Shown here: piece by piece, positions 20,299-29,583 of the stretch
Numbering within the stretch: position 1 is the first letter of the stretch
How the letters are laid out: the number at the start of each line of letters is the position of its first letter
The notes under the pieces: model-generated
Database searches by the model: none
Told to the model about the DNA's origin: nothing
Seen by the model: the letters and a program-made list of their open reading frames with translations, nothing else
Position numbers and translations under genes: made by a program
Source of the DNA: Ciceribacter ferrooxidans
GTDB lineage: Bacteria > Pseudomonadota > Alphaproteobacteria > Rhizobiales > Rhizobiaceae
Length of the DNA stretch: 64,000 nt
NCBI RefSeq assembly: GCF_004137355.1
Contig: NZ_SDVB01000311.1
Coordinates: forward strand, 124,001 to 188,000
Direction of reading: 5' to 3'

Positions 20299-20598
20299 CT
20301 GAACCTCGCGGCGTTCTAATGCGGTCCTGATCAGGACTGTCCCCAGCGCCATGCAACCGCCTGCTGCAGTGCATTGCGTCAGGGCGACGTTTACTCACCA
20401 GAAGGCGGCACGACAAGCACAATTGCGGCCTGCATGGATTTTAATCGATTCGGACGAACGAGAGCTTAGACCTTGGTCGCACGAACGTCGACACGTCCTC
20501 TCAAAGAGCGAAAGGCAAGGTGCGGGATGACTTTGCTACGGTTTTGCGCCATGGTGCCGTTAAGCATTTCTTAACACCTCGAGTCACCGGAGAACACC
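20299..20598. promoter_or_regulatory. Divergent region between sdhC and a + strand gene
   Basis: These 300 bp must carry the sdhCDAB promoter on the minus strand and a promoter for the small secreted protein on the plus strand. A perfect 14-bp palindrome is present near sdhC and listed separately. I could not pick a convincing -35/-10 pair on either strand, and no RNA gene is apparent. Confidence 0.5.
20324..20337. promoter_or_regulatory. Perfect palindrome GTCCTGATCAGGAC in the sdhC leader
   Basis: This 14-bp perfect dyad is centred about 32 bp upstream of the sdhC start codon, in the expected 5' untranslated region or promoter-proximal DNA. It could be an operator; no known regulator motif is recognised. 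Confidence 0.4.
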
Positions 20599-20949
20599 AT
20601 GACGATGCTGAAGCGAATGGGCGCCATTGTCGCGACGGCCATGTTTGTCTTTTCGGCGGGCGAACTTGAGGCGCACGACAGACACCAGCCGGATCCGGGC
20701 GTCGTCGCCGGATCGGGCCTTCCATCGGTGTTGCCGGGCATCGGAACATATGCGGGGGATGTTTCCGCCCTGCGCATCCGGGGAAACGGTATCTACTTCA
20801 TGGTCGAGCGTTCGGCCCATAAGCCGGCTCCGTTTCATCTCGCTCCGAAGGCACTCATCATCGACGTGAACGCGAAGGTCACTGCGAACAACAAGTCCAT
20901 CGAAAGCGCCTGCCGTTACGAAGCAGGTGTCTGCGTCATCAGACCCTGA
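20599..20949 (+). CDS. Small secreted hypothetical protein
   Basis: This is an unrecognised 116-residue protein. The N-terminus (residues 1-25, MKR-type charge then IVATAMFVFSAGELEA) is a signal peptide with likely cleavage before HDRHQ. The mature part has two C-terminal cysteines (SACRYEAGVC), which may form a disulfide in the periplasm. GGAG precedes the ATG at normal spacing. It is divergent from sdhC and ends 11 bp before the convergent methyltransferase gene, so it stands alone transcriptionally. Confidence 0.7.
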   Translation: MTMLKRMGAIVATAMFVFSAGELEAHDRHQPDPGVVAGSGLPSVLPGIGTYAGDVSALRIRGNGIYFMVERSAHKPAPFHLAPKALIIDVNAKVTANNKSIESACRYEAGVCVIRP

Positions 20950-20959
20950 GTAGGGTCCA

Positions 20960-21610
20960 TCACTGCGGCGTGAAACGCCAGACTGTCGTGTTCTTGATCT
21001 CGCTGTCTTCGAGCGCCCGCGTCACCGGCACCCGGTACGAGGCGAGCGCCGTCAGCCGCTCCTTTGGCAGGTAGCTTCTGCCGGGATCCCCGACCAGCAC
21101 CTCGACGCCCTCCCCTGCAAGACGATCGAACCAGGGAATTAGAGCCACCGCAAAGCCGCTGTCATAGAAAACGTCGCCAGCAAGGACGACGTCAGTCTCC
21201 AGTGCCTCGCCAATCAGGTTCCTTCCGGTGAATTCGATCGCGACGCCGTTTGCTTCCGCGTTCAGGCGGATCGCTGTTTCCGCCCAGGGATCAATGTCGG
21301 CCGCCACGACACTTCCCGCGCCGGCAAGCTTGGCGGCGATCGCCACAAGCCCCGACCCACTTGCAAAGTCGAGGACACGTTTGCCGGCGACGGTTTCCCG
21401 ATGATCCATCAGGTAGCGGGCGAGCCCCTGCCCGCCTGCCCAGGCAAAGGCCCAGAAAGGTGGCGGCAGACCGATCTCTTGGAGTTCATCTTCGGTCTTG
21501 AGCCAGAGATCGTGCACTTCGCTCGCAAGGCGAAGCCAGACCTCGGACACGTGTGGCGGCGCCATCAGCGACGTGTTGGCAAGGATGAAGCGCTCCGGGT
21601 CGGTTTTCAA
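20960..21610 (-). CDS. METTL20/ETFB-lysine-methyltransferase-like protein
   Basis: This 216-residue class I SAM-dependent methyltransferase has PFWAFAWAGGQGLARYL upstream of motif I (DFASGSGLVAIAAK), the acidic loop AADIDPWAE and LAGDVFYDSGF after motif IV. This layout matches the METTL20 (ETFBKMT) group of protein lysine methyltransferases, whose Agrobacterium member methylates the electron-transfer flavoprotein beta subunit and ribosomal protein L7/L12. The sequences are often labelled nicotinamide N-methyltransferase-like. It is the last gene of the tsaD-gpsA-YciI-EVE run, 10 bp after the EVE gene. Confidence 0.82.
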   Translation of the reverse strand: MKTDPERFILANTSLMAPPHVSEVWLRLASEVHDLWLKTEDELQEIGLPPPFWAFAWAGGQGLARYLMDHRETVAGKRVLDFASGSGLVAIAAKLAGAGSVVAADIDPWAETAIRLNAEANGVAIEFTGRNLIGEALETDVVLAGDVFYDSGFAVALIPWFDRLAGEGVEVLVGDPGRSYLPKERLTALASYRVPVTRALEDSEIKNTTVWRFTPQ

Positions 21611-21620
21611 TGAAACGGCC

Positions 21621-22052
21621 TCAACGCGGCGGGTTGTCGAGTTCGCCCATCCGGCAGACTTCGAGATATTCCTCCTCCGTCACCGGCTGAACGGAAAGAC
21701 GCATCGACGTCACCAGCGACATCTTCGAGAGCTTTTCGTTCGCCTTGATATCCTTCAATGAAACCGGCTTCGGCATGTCGATGACGGCACGGATGTCGAC
21801 GCAATCCCATCGCGGGTCACCTTCAGCCGTCGAGTCTGGGTGCGAGAGAGCACAAACCTCGACGATACCGACGACCTCGAGTCCCTCGTTCGAGTGATAG
21901 AAGAACCCTTTGTCGCCGATCTTCATCGCACGCATGTTGTTGCGTGCCAGATAGTTGCGTACACCGGTCCATTCTTCGCCGACCTCACCCTTGGCCTTCT
22001 GCATGTCCCATGACCATTTGAAGGGTTCGGATTTGAAGAGCCAGTAAGCCAT
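21621..22052 (-). CDS. EVE domain protein
   Basis: This 143-residue protein consists of one EVE domain, a PUA-like fold related to YTH domains and thought to bind modified bases. It starts MAYWLFKSEPFKWSW and has WTGVRNYLARNNMRAMKIGDK in two adjacent conserved parts, GFFYHSN, and a C-terminal SLVTSMRLSVQPVT. Its partner is unknown. It begins 6 bp after the YciI gene and lies 10 bp before the methyltransferase gene, so the three are probably co-translated. Confidence 0.92.
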   Translation of the reverse strand: MAYWLFKSEPFKWSWDMQKAKGEVGEEWTGVRNYLARNNMRAMKIGDKGFFYHSNEGLEVVGIVEVCALSHPDSTAEGDPRWDCVDIRAVIDMPKPVSLKDIKANEKLSKMSLVTSMRLSVQPVTEEEYLEVCRMGELDNPPR

Positions 22053-22058
22053 CCGCCG

Positions 22059-22352
22059 TCATGCCTCCGGATTGTTGAAGACCCAGTTGTACGCCTTGAT
22101 CTCCACCGTTTCGAAGAGACCGGCAGCAGCATAGGGATCCTGCGCGGCAATCTTCTTCGCACCCTCCATGTCGTCCGCCGCCAAGAGCAGCATGGAACCG
22201 CACGGTTTGCCGTCATCATCGAGGAAAGGTCCGGCAATCTTCAGAACACCCTCGGCATTCAGCCCGTTCAGCCATTCAAGATGTGCGGGACGCGTTTCCA
22301 TGCGGACATTGAGGTGGTTGGGCTTGTCGCGGCAAAGAACAGCAAAAAGCAT
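22059..22352 (-). CDS. YciI-like protein
   Basis: This 97-residue YciI/YCII-family protein has a ferredoxin-like fold. It starts MLFAVLCRDKPNHLNVR, has HLEWLNGLNAEGVLKIAGPF and an ADDMEGAKKIAAQDPY segment typical of the family. The biochemical role is not established; some members bind small metabolites. It starts 28 bp after the gpsA stop and is followed 6 bp later by the EVE gene. Confidence 0.9.
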   Translation of the reverse strand: MLFAVLCRDKPNHLNVRMETRPAHLEWLNGLNAEGVLKIAGPFLDDDGKPCGSMLLLAADDMEGAKKIAAQDPYAAAGLFETVEIKAYNWVFNNPEA

Positions 22353-22380
22353 CGGCTACTCCTTCGTGAGGGAACTTGGT

Positions 22381-23370
22381 CTATTCTGTAGTGATCGGAC
22401 GGGTCATCAGTTGCTCGATGGCGGACGGAATATCGAGCCTGCCCTCGATGATTTCGGCGACCGCCCTGGTGATCGGCATGCTGATCCCATGTCCTTCGGC
22501 GAGGCGGGCAGCAACAGCCGCCGCGAACGCACCTTCGACAAGATCGCCGCGCGCAAAATCCGGAGGTTCTCCCTTGCCGAGGGAAATGCCGAAACGCAGG
22601 TTTCGCGACTGGTGACTGGTGGCAGTCAGCACGAGATCGCCGAGCCCCGAAAGGCCTTGGACGGTGCTGCCGCGGCCACCGAGCGCCTCGACGAGGCGCG
22701 ACATTTCGGCCAGCCCTCGTGCGATCAATGCCGCGCGGGCGGAATCACCAAGCCCCATACCTTCGACGATGCCGCAAGCGATGGCGAGCACGTTCTTGAG
22801 CGCCCCGCCGAGCTGAACGCCCGTTCGGTCGGAAGATGCGTATAGCCGAAAGGTTCGCCCGGAAATGGCGTAAGCCAGCCGCTCTGCCTCGGCAATATCC
22901 GCCGCGGCGATAGCCATTGCCGTCGGCAGCCCCCGGGCAATATCGGCAGCGAAACCGGGGCCCGAGAGAACCGCAACCGGATGATGCGGCAGAACCGCTT
23001 CGAGCACCTCGGTGAGCAACCGTGACGTTCCCCGATCAATACCCTTGGCGCAAGTAACCACTGTCGAGCCGGGGGCAAGGTACGGGCCGAATTGCGCGGC
23101 GGCGTCGGCCTGCGCCTGCGACGGCATCGCAAAGAGCACGGTTTCGGCGCCGGCGAGGATCTCCGGCTCAGCCGAATACTGGAGCGCGTCCGGCAGATGG
23201 ATACCCGGCAACGCTGCATTGTGCATGCCGTCGGCACGCAAATCCGCCATCAGGGACGGATCGCGCCCGAGGAGCGTTACCTCGGATCTTCCTTCGAGCG
23301 CGATGACCGCAGCAAGTGCGGTTCCGAACGCTCCCGCTCCGACGACGACGATCCGGTGCCCGTCACTCAT
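22381..23370 (-). CDS. gpsA: NAD(P)-dependent glycerol-3-phosphate dehydrogenase
   Basis: This 329-residue enzyme reduces dihydroxyacetone phosphate to sn-glycerol 3-phosphate for phospholipid synthesis. The N-terminal Rossmann fold has [35 protein letters not shown] with the active-site Lys, and [16 protein letters not shown] are the family blocks. Its ATG overlaps the tsaD stop (ATGA), so the two genes are translationally coupled, a pairing common in alphaproteobacteria. Confidence 0.96.
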   Translation of the reverse strand: MSDGHRIVVVGAGAFGTALAAVIALEGRSEVTLLGRDPSLMADLRADGMHNAALPGIHLPDALQYSAEPEILAGAETVLFAMPSQAQADAAAQFGPYLAPGSTVVTCAKGIDRGTSRLLTEVLEAVLPHHPVAVLSGPGFAADIARGLPTAMAIAAADIAEAERLAYAISGRTFRLYASSDRTGVQLGGALKNVLAIACGIVEGMGLGDSARAALIARGLAEMSRLVEALGGRGSTVQGLSGLGDLVLTATSHQSRNLRFGISLGKGEPPDFARGDLVEGAFAAAVAARLAEGHGISMPITRAVAEIIEGRLDIPSAIEQLMTRPITTE

Positions 23371-24464
23371 GCCTTTGCCCCACGCTTTCCATGACCGATC
23401 CGCACCTCTGCACTGCTGTCGAGCGGCCAGCGCGACCGCGGCTGCACGTCCAGCGGATCAGCGGCAAAGCCGGCAGCCATGCGTTCGAGCCCGGCCCAGG
23501 CAATCATCGCGGCGTTATCGGTACAGAGCCGAAGCGGCGGCGCCACGAAGCGGAAGCCGTGCCGATCGCAAAGGGTCTGCAGAGTGCGGCGCAGTTCCAG
23601 ATTTGCCGCGACCCCGCCTGCGACGACAAGCGCAGGTGGATGGCCGAGAGCCGGAAATTCGGCGGAAAAGCGTGCAAGGCCGCGACCGATGCGATCATCA
23701 AGCGTCCGGGAAATCGCCCGCTGGAACGAGGCACAGATATCCGAGATGTCTTGCTCGGTGACGGGTGCGATTGTCTCCGCAGCCTGGCGCACAGCCGTCT
23801 TCAGGCCGGAAAAGGAGAAATCGAGCCGCCTCTCGCCGACCAGCGGTCGGGGAAAATCGAACCGCTTGGGATCGCCGGCTGCCGCCGCCCGCTCCACGGC
23901 TGGCCCGCCGGGATAGGGAAGGCCAAGCAGCTTCGCCGTCTTGTCGAAGGCTTCGCCCAGCGCGTCGTCGATCGTCGTGCCCCAGCGCTCATACCGCCCG
24001 ACAGCACGCACCAGGACGAGCTGGGTATGCCCTCCCGATACCAGCAGCATCAGATAGGGAAAGGAAAGCCCGTCGGTCAGCCTTGCGGTCAGCGCATGAC
24101 CTTCGAGATGGTTGATGGCATAGAGCGGCTTCGACAGTGCCCTTGCAATCGCCTTGCCGGTCATCAGGCCGACGATCAGGCCGCCGATGAGGCCGGGGCC
24201 GGCGGTCGCCGCGACGGCGTCAATATCGCCGAGGGAGGTGCTGGTGCGCGCCAGTGCCTCGTCAATCAACGTATCGAGCGCCTCGACATGCGCACGGGCG
24301 GCAATCTCCGGCACGACACCGCCATAGGCGCTGTGCTCGTCGAGCTGGCTCAGCACGACGTCGGCGGCAATCTCGCCGCGCCCGTCGTCATGACGCAGGA
24401 CGATGGACGCTGCCGTCTCGTCACAGCTGGTTTCGATGCCGAGGATGCGAAGAAAGGAACCCAT
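23367..24464 (-). CDS. tsaD: tRNA N6-threonylcarbamoyladenosine transferase
   Basis: This 365-residue ASKHA-fold protein transfers the threonylcarbamoyl group to A37 of ANN-decoding tRNAs. It shows [15 protein letters not shown] at the N-terminus, the metal-binding [18 protein letters not shown] and C-terminal [13 protein letters not shown] chose the start [14 protein letters not shown]. The frame runs about 106 residues upstream, across the divergent hemC start, which rules out the longer form. The 72-bp gap to hemC must hold both promoters. Confidence 0.95.
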   Translation of the reverse strand: MGSFLRILGIETSCDETAASIVLRHDDGRGEIAADVVLSQLDEHSAYGGVVPEIAARAHVEALDTLIDEALARTSTSLGDIDAVAATAGPGLIGGLIVGLMTGKAIARALSKPLYAINHLEGHALTARLTDGLSFPYLMLLVSGGHTQLVLVRAVGRYERWGTTIDDALGEAFDKTAKLLGLPYPGGPAVERAAAAGDPKRFDFPRPLVGERRLDFSFSGLKTAVRQAAETIAPVTEQDISDICASFQRAISRTLDDRIGRGLARFSAEFPALGHPPALVVAGGVAANLELRRTLQTLCDRHGFRFVAPPLRLCTDNAAMIAWAGLERMAAGFAADPLDVQPRSRWPLDSSAEVRIGHGKRGAKA

Positions 24465-24536
24465 GAAACTGATCGTTAATTGCGGTGGCCGGGAAACCCG
24501 TTTACGAGGAACGTCGGTAACAACGGATGAAATCGG

Positions 24537-25466
24537 ATGCAAACAAAACCTTTCCGAATCGGAACCCGGGGCAGTCCGCTTGCGCTCGCTCAGGCTCATG
24601 AAACCCGCAGACGATTGGTGGAAGCGCATGGCCTGCCGGAGGAGATGTTCGAGATCGTCGCACTCTCGACGCAGGGCGACCGGATTCAGGATCGAGCGCT
24701 GGCAGCCATCGGCGGCAAGGGCCTCTTCACGGCGGAACTGGAAGAACAGCTCGCCGACGGACGTCTCGATCTCGCCGTGCATTCATCGAAGGACATGCCG
24801 ACACTTCTGCCACAGGGCCTCTACATATCGGCTTTCCTGCCACGAGAGGATGTTCGCGACGCCTTCGTCGGAAAGACGGCTCCGGCACTCATGGATCTTC
24901 CATCCGGCGCCGTGGTGGGCTCGGCCTCGCTCCGCCGCCAGGCGCTAATCCGCCACCTGCGCCCCGACCTCAACGTCACCATCTTTCGTGGCCAAGTCGA
25001 TACGCGCCTGCGGAAGCTCGCCGAGGGCGAGGCGGACGCGACACTGCTTGCCATGGCCGGATTGAATCGGCTCGGTAAGGCTGACGTCGCAACCGAAGTC
25101 CTTGACCCGGAACGCTTCCCGCCCGCACCCGCCCAAGGCGCGATCTGTATCGAAAGCCGGCTGGGCGACAAGCGGACAGACGACCTGATTTCCGCCATCA
25201 ATGATCCGATCACATGGACCGCGGTCAGCTGCGAGCGCGGCTTCCTTGCAGTCCTCGACGGCTCCTGCCGGACACCGATCGCAGGGCTGGCGAAGGTCGA
25301 AGGTCAGCATATCGTCTTCCATGGCATGATTCTCACACCGGACGGCTCGCAGTTCCATGAAATCCGCGCCGAAGGCAAGGCAAGTGACGCCGCTGCCATC
25401 GGAAGGACCGCCGGCGAGACGATCCGGAGCAGGGCAGGCAGCGGCTTTTTCGTCGACTGGACCTGA
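24537..25466 (+). CDS. hemC: Hydroxymethylbilane synthase
   Basis: This 309-residue porphobilinogen deaminase polymerises four porphobilinogens on a dipyrromethane cofactor. It has [14 protein letters not shown] at the N-terminus, [17 protein letters not shown] with active-site residues, SLRRQALI, and the cofactor-binding Cys in GSCRTPIAG. It is the first gene of the hemC-hemD-mitofilin-hemY run and is divergent from tsaD. The hemD start follows 4 bp after its stop. Confidence 0.97.
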   Translation: MQTKPFRIGTRGSPLALAQAHETRRRLVEAHGLPEEMFEIVALSTQGDRIQDRALAAIGGKGLFTAELEEQLADGRLDLAVHSSKDMPTLLPQGLYISAFLPREDVRDAFVGKTAPALMDLPSGAVVGSASLRRQALIRHLRPDLNVTIFRGQVDTRLRKLAEGEADATLLAMAGLNRLGKADVATEVLDPERFPPAPAQGAICIESRLGDKRTDDLISAINDPITWTAVSCERGFLAVLDGSCRTPIAGLAKVEGQHIVFHGMILTPDGSQFHEIRAEGKASDAAAIGRTAGETIRSRAGSGFFVDWT

Positions 25467-25470
25467 CCCG

Positions 25471-26205
25471 ATGCGCGTCCTCGTGACTCGTTCTTTGGAT
25501 GCAGGAGAAAAGACGGCTGCAAAGCTGCGGGCGCTCGGTCACGAACCCGTCCTTCTGCCGATGAGCACACCGATCCGCCATCCGGAGAAGGCGCTCGCCG
25601 CCCTTGCCCTTCCCCATGCGGCCATCGCCATCACGAGCGCGGAGACGGTCCGAACGCTCTCAGCGCTCGCAGATCGCCTAAAACCCTTTTTCGCCGAACC
25701 GGTTTTCGCCGTCGGCGAGACCTCTGCCGATGCCGCGCGCAACGTGGGCTTTACAAACGTCACCGCCGCAGCCGGAGATGGGGCGGCTCTCGCGACCTCC
25801 GTCAGCGCTCACCTCAGGGAGACAAAGCGAAGCGGTGTTCTCCTCTATCTCACCGGCACACCGCGGGCACGCAGCTTCGAAGCCCGCCTCGCCGAGGACA
25901 GCATCCAGGTCACGGTCGCGGAATGCTACGAGATGAAGCCCGCCGAAGACGCACCGGACGCGCTCCGGCGCATCCTCGAAAGCGGCCGGATTGACGTCGT
26001 GCTTCTCTATTCGGCGGAGACCGCGAAGCGGTTTTTTGCCGCAGCAGAAACCTCCGGCGCCGGCGAGATGCTCCAAGACATCCGCTTTTGCTGCCTGAGC
26101 AGCAATGTGCTCAACGCCATTCCCGCCGAATTCCACGAAAAGGCATTCGTGGCGGCATCACCCGACGAAACGGCGCTTCTGACGTTGCTGGAACCCCTTC
26201 CTTAG
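25471..26205 (+). CDS. hemD: Uroporphyrinogen-III synthase
   Basis: This 244-residue enzyme cyclises hydroxymethylbilane with inversion of ring D. The family is poorly conserved; recognisable parts are MRVLVTRS at the start, ITSAETVRTLS, FAVGETSADAARNVGF and LLYSAETAKRF. The start at 25471 follows the hemC stop by 4 bp; a longer reading inside hemC is rejected. The position between hemC and the mitofilin gene supports the call strongly. Confidence 0.92.
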   Translation: MRVLVTRSLDAGEKTAAKLRALGHEPVLLPMSTPIRHPEKALAALALPHAAIAITSAETVRTLSALADRLKPFFAEPVFAVGETSADAARNVGFTNVTAAAGDGAALATSVSAHLRETKRSGVLLYLTGTPRARSFEARLAEDSIQVTVAECYEMKPAEDAPDALRRILESGRIDVVLLYSAETAKRFFAAAETSGAGEMLQDIRFCCLSSNVLNAIPAEFHEKAFVAASPDETALLTLLEPLP

Positions 26206-26284
26206 GCGCAAAATAGACATGAGCCCTTCCCATGAAGGCCGTCACTGACTAACTTCGAAGCACTGCACGGAAGAAGAGGTATCC

Positions 26285-27517
26285 ATGGTTTCCGGAAAGC
26301 CGCCACGTCGCTCCAAGTCCTCGAACGAACCGGTCACCATCGACCTGCAGGCAGAGGAAACCACAGCTGAGGCATCCGCGCCGGCCTCCGCTACAGAGAA
26401 CGCGGAAGAAACTGCGACCGACGTTGAGACCGAGGCGCCGCCGCCGGAGGGGACGGAGACAGCGGCTCGCACGGAGACTGAGGCAGCGCCGGCGACCGAG
26501 ACCGTCGAGGCGGACGACGCGAAATCCGAGTCCCTGCCCCTTGAGACACCGCGTCAGCCCAAAGGAACACCCACGATGGCAGCCGTTGCGGCTGCCGGCA
26601 TTGTTGGTGGCCTCGTCGCCCTCGCCGCTGCCGGCAGTATGCAATATGCCGGCTATCTACCCGCCCTGTCTCCCGTTTCGGAGCGCTCCACCGCCGACCA
26701 GACTGCGGAACTCGTCACCCTGAGGAGCGAGGTTGAAAGCCTTCGCTCGGCCGTTTCGCAGGGCGCGGACACAAAGCAGATCGAGGAGCGGCTGGCGGCT
26801 CTTGAAGGCGCGGCAAGCCAGCCGGTACCGGCCGCCGATACCAAGGGGCTCGACCAGATGCAGGAGCAGTTGACAGGTTTGCAGAACACGCTTGAGACCC
26901 TTCGAACAAGCGGGGAAGCTGCGACAACCAGGCTCTCAGAGCTTGAGACCAGCCTCGACGGTCGCATCGCCGAGATCGAGAAAAAGCTTGAAGAGCCGCG
27001 GGATGACGTCGAGGTGGCCCGCGCGATCGCCATCGCCGGACTGAAGGCCGCCGTTGATCGTGGCGGAACCTTCCTGACCGAACTTGACACCCTCGCCGGC
27101 ATCACACCCGACGATCCGATCATCGGCTCGCTCCGGGATTACGCACGCACGGGAATTCCCTCGCGTGCGGATCTCGTGCGTCAGTTTCAGGATACCGCAA
27201 GCTCCATTCTTTCGGCGGTCAATCAGCCGGATCCGAACCAGGGGCTAGCCGAGCGGCTGCTTTCGAGTGCACTTTCGGTCGTCAAGGTGCGGCCAGTCGG
27301 CAATGTCGAGGGTGACACGCCGGAAGCGATCGTCGCGCGCATGGAGGACAAGCTTCGAAACGGTGATCTCCAGGGCGCTTCGCTCGAATGGGACACGTTG
27401 CCGGAGACCGGCAAGGCCGCATCGGCCGACTTCGCCAAGGCGCTGAAATCCCGGATCGAGGTCGAGAAGCTGGTGGGCACCGCCATGACCAGTGCCGTCG
27501 GCGGTAACCGGGGCTGA
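26285..27517 (+). CDS. Mitofilin/Mic60-like inner-membrane protein
   Basis: This 410-residue protein has an acidic, Ala/Glu/Thr-rich N-terminal cytoplasmic region (residues 1-95), one transmembrane helix (about 98-120, MAAVAAAGIVGGLVALAAAG), a periplasmic coiled-coil (about 135-240, with repeated heptad-like Glu/Leu) and a C-terminal domain typical of alphaproteobacterial mitofilins. Mitochondrial Mic60 shapes cristae. Bacterial homologues bend the inner membrane in photosynthetic alphaproteobacteria, and the gene commonly sits between hemD and hemY, as here. GAAGAGG precedes the start at normal spacing. Its stop is 10 bp before hemY. Confidence 0.85.
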   Translation: MVSGKPPRRSKSSNEPVTIDLQAEETTAEASAPASATENAEETATDVETEAPPPEGTETAARTETEAAPATETVEADDAKSESLPLETPRQPKGTPTMAAVAAAGIVGGLVALAAAGSMQYAGYLPALSPVSERSTADQTAELVTLRSEVESLRSAVSQGADTKQIEERLAALEGAASQPVPAADTKGLDQMQEQLTGLQNTLETLRTSGEAATTRLSELETSLDGRIAEIEKKLEEPRDDVEVARAIAIAGLKAAVDRGGTFLTELDTLAGITPDDPIIGSLRDYARTGIPSRADLVRQFQDTASSILSAVNQPDPNQGLAERLLSSALSVVKVRPVGNVEGDTPEAIVARMEDKLRNGDLQGASLEWDTLPETGKAASADFAKALKSRIEVEKLVGTAMTSAVGGNRG

Positions 27518-27527
27518 GGAGCGCGCG

Positions 27528-29096
27528 ATGATCCGGACACTGTTCTTCATCCTCACCGTTCTCGCCCTCGGATTCGGCTTTGCCTGGCTTGCCGAGCGGC
27601 CGGGCTCCCTCTCGATCCTCTGGCAGGGTCAGCTGATCGAGATGAGTCTGACCGTTGCCGCGACCGTCGTCCTCGCTATCATCGCTGCCGTTATGCTGAT
27701 CTGGTGGATCGTCCGCCTGTTGTGGACATCGCCGCACTCGGCGCGCCGCTTCTTCCGCGCGCGCAAGCGGGATCGCGGTTATCAGGCGCTCTCGACGGGC
27801 CTCATCGCCGCCGGCGCCGGCAACGCGTTGCTCGCCCACAAGATGAGTTCCCGCGCCCGTGGTCTTCTCCGGGCGGAACAGGAGCCGCTGATCCTCGTGC
27901 TCGAAGCGCAAGCGGCTGTGATCGAAGGCAGGCATGACGAGGCGCGTCGGCTCTACCAGCAGATGGCAGAGGATCCTGAAACCAGAGAGCTCGGGCTCCA
28001 CGGCCTCTATGCAGAAGCAAGTCGGCTCGGCGCGCATGAAGCCGCACGGCAGTATGCGGAGACGGCAGCAGAGCAGGCGCCTTATCTGCCTTGGGCCGCA
28101 AAAGCCACCCTTGAATACCGCTGCCAGTCCAGCCAGTGGGAAGATGCCATTCGTCTGCTCGACCAGCAGCGTGTAGCCCACGTCCTCACCCGGCCGGAGG
28201 CTGATCGCCTGAAGGCGGTCCTGCTGACGGCCAGGGCCGAGGAGCAACTCGAAGGAGACCCTGCCGGTGCTCGCGACAGCGCTGTGCACGCCCTGAAGCT
28301 CGCGAAGGATCTCGTTCCCGCGGCGGTCGTCGCGGCGAAGGCCTACTTGCGCGAAGACAATGTACGCAAGGCGTCATCTATTCTCGAGCAGACCTGGAAA
28401 GTCGCTCCGCATCCAGACGTCGCCAGAACCTACGTCCGGGCCCGCGGCGGCGACAGCGCCGTCGATCGCCTGAAGCGCGCTGAACGGCTGGCTTCTTTAC
28501 GGCCGAACAACGTCGAAAGTCTTCTGATCGTCGCGGAGGCGGCGCTCGACACCCAGGATTTCGCCAAGGCCCGCGCCAGGGCGGAGGAGGCAGCGCGTAT
28601 GGATGCCCGCGAGCGGGTCTACCTGTTGCTGGCGGATATCGAGGAAGCGGAAACCGGCGACCAGGGACGCGTGCGCTACTGGATGGCCCAGGCCCTGCGC
28701 GCACCACGCGATCCGGTGTGGATCGCCGACGGTCACATTTCGGAGAAATGGCTGCCCGTGTCCCCCGTCACCGGTCGCCTCGACGCCTTCGAGTGGAAGG
28801 TTCCCTTCGATCAGCTGGAAGGTCCGGTCGAGGAGGGCGTCGTCTCACGTGGGGACGCCGCAATCAATGCGCTTCCGCCGGTAAAGAAGGCTCAGTCCTC
28901 GACTGAGAAACGCGCCGTCGTCGAACAGGTTGAAAAGACAGACGCGTCGGCGTCACCCAAGACGCCCGCAGAGCCGGTCCGCACACCGGAGCCAGCCGAG
29001 ACGACCTCCCCCTTCTTCGGCCATCCTCCGGACGATCCAGGCGTGCGCGAAGGCCAGCGGCCGGCCGACGACAAGAACCGCTTGCGCCTTTTCTGA
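27528..29096 (+). CDS. hemY: HemY-like TPR membrane protein
   Basis: This 522-residue proteobacterial HemY (not the Gram-positive protoporphyrinogen oxidase) has two N-terminal transmembrane helices (residues 3-22 and about 40-62), then the HemY_N segment RARKRDRGYQALSTGLIAAGAGN, and tetratricopeptide-like helices through most of the protein. The C-terminal 100 residues are Pro/Glu-rich and variable. The exact role in haem synthesis is unsettled. I chose the start MIRTLFFILTV, with GGAG 13 bases upstream; a start inside the mitofilin gene is less likely. Confidence 0.9.
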   Translation: MIRTLFFILTVLALGFGFAWLAERPGSLSILWQGQLIEMSLTVAATVVLAIIAAVMLIWWIVRLLWTSPHSARRFFRARKRDRGYQALSTGLIAAGAGNALLAHKMSSRARGLLRAEQEPLILVLEAQAAVIEGRHDEARRLYQQMAEDPETRELGLHGLYAEASRLGAHEAARQYAETAAEQAPYLPWAAKATLEYRCQSSQWEDAIRLLDQQRVAHVLTRPEADRLKAVLLTARAEEQLEGDPAGARDSAVHALKLAKDLVPAAVVAAKAYLREDNVRKASSILEQTWKVAPHPDVARTYVRARGGDSAVDRLKRAERLASLRPNNVESLLIVAEAALDTQDFAKARARAEEAARMDARERVYLLLADIEEAETGDQGRVRYWMAQALRAPRDPVWIADGHISEKWLPVSPVTGRLDAFEWKVPFDQLEGPVEEGVVSRGDAAINALPPVKKAQSSTEKRAVVEQVEKTDASASPKTPAEPVRTPEPAETTSPFFGHPPDDPGVREGQRPADDKNRLRLF

Positions 29097-29106
29097 AGGA
29101 AGAGAG

Positions 29107-29583
29107 ATGCTCGAACGCCTCCAGGCCTTTTTTCAAAGTCTGACACAGGGTCGTGGCAATGACGCCATATCTCCCGACGATCCGCGGGTCGCGGTCGCAG
29201 CCCTTTGTTTCCAGGTCATGGAAGCCGACGGTGTTGTCCACGAGGCGGAACGCGACAAACTCGAACAGTTGTTGAAGGACGAGTACCGGCTGGACGACGA
29301 GGAGCTCCAGGCGCTGCTGAAGGCGGGTCAGAGGGCCGAGAGCGAAGCCGTCGACTATTATCGCTTCACGTCTGACATCAAGCGACACCTCGACGAGGAG
29401 CAGCGGCTTCAGCTGCTCGGCATCCTATGGGACATCGTCTATGCCGATGGCAGCCGAAGCGAAATGGAAGATCACGTCGTCTGGCGCATCGCCGATCTGC
29501 TCGGAGTCTCCGACCGTGACCGCGTGAGCCAGCGCCGCGAAGCGGTAATGCGCTCGGCCCAAGGGAGCAAGGATGCTTCATGA
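29107..29583 (+). CDS. TerB family protein
   Basis: This 158-residue all-helical TerB/DjlA-N-type domain protein has metal-binding acidic motifs MEADGVVHEAE and VYADGSRSEMEDH in each half, the pattern of the tellurite-resistance TerB fold. Its role in this genome is unknown. Tellurite resistance should not be assumed, since no terC, terD or terE neighbours are present. GGAAGAGAG precedes the ATG, 10 bp after hemY. Its last 11 bases overlap the glutamine amidotransferase start. Confidence 0.85.
   Translation: MLERLQAFFQSLTQGRGNDAISPDDPRVAVAALCFQVMEADGVVHEAERDKLEQLLKDEYRLDDEELQALLKAGQRAESEAVDYYRFTSDIKRHLDEEQRLQLLGILWDIVYADGSRSEMEDHVVWRIADLLGVSDRDRVSQRREAVMRSAQGSKDAS

Noticed and set aside
29107-29583. 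TerB protein as a tellurite resistance determinant
   Set aside because: The rest of the ter operon is absent here, and TerB domains occur in many unrelated contexts.
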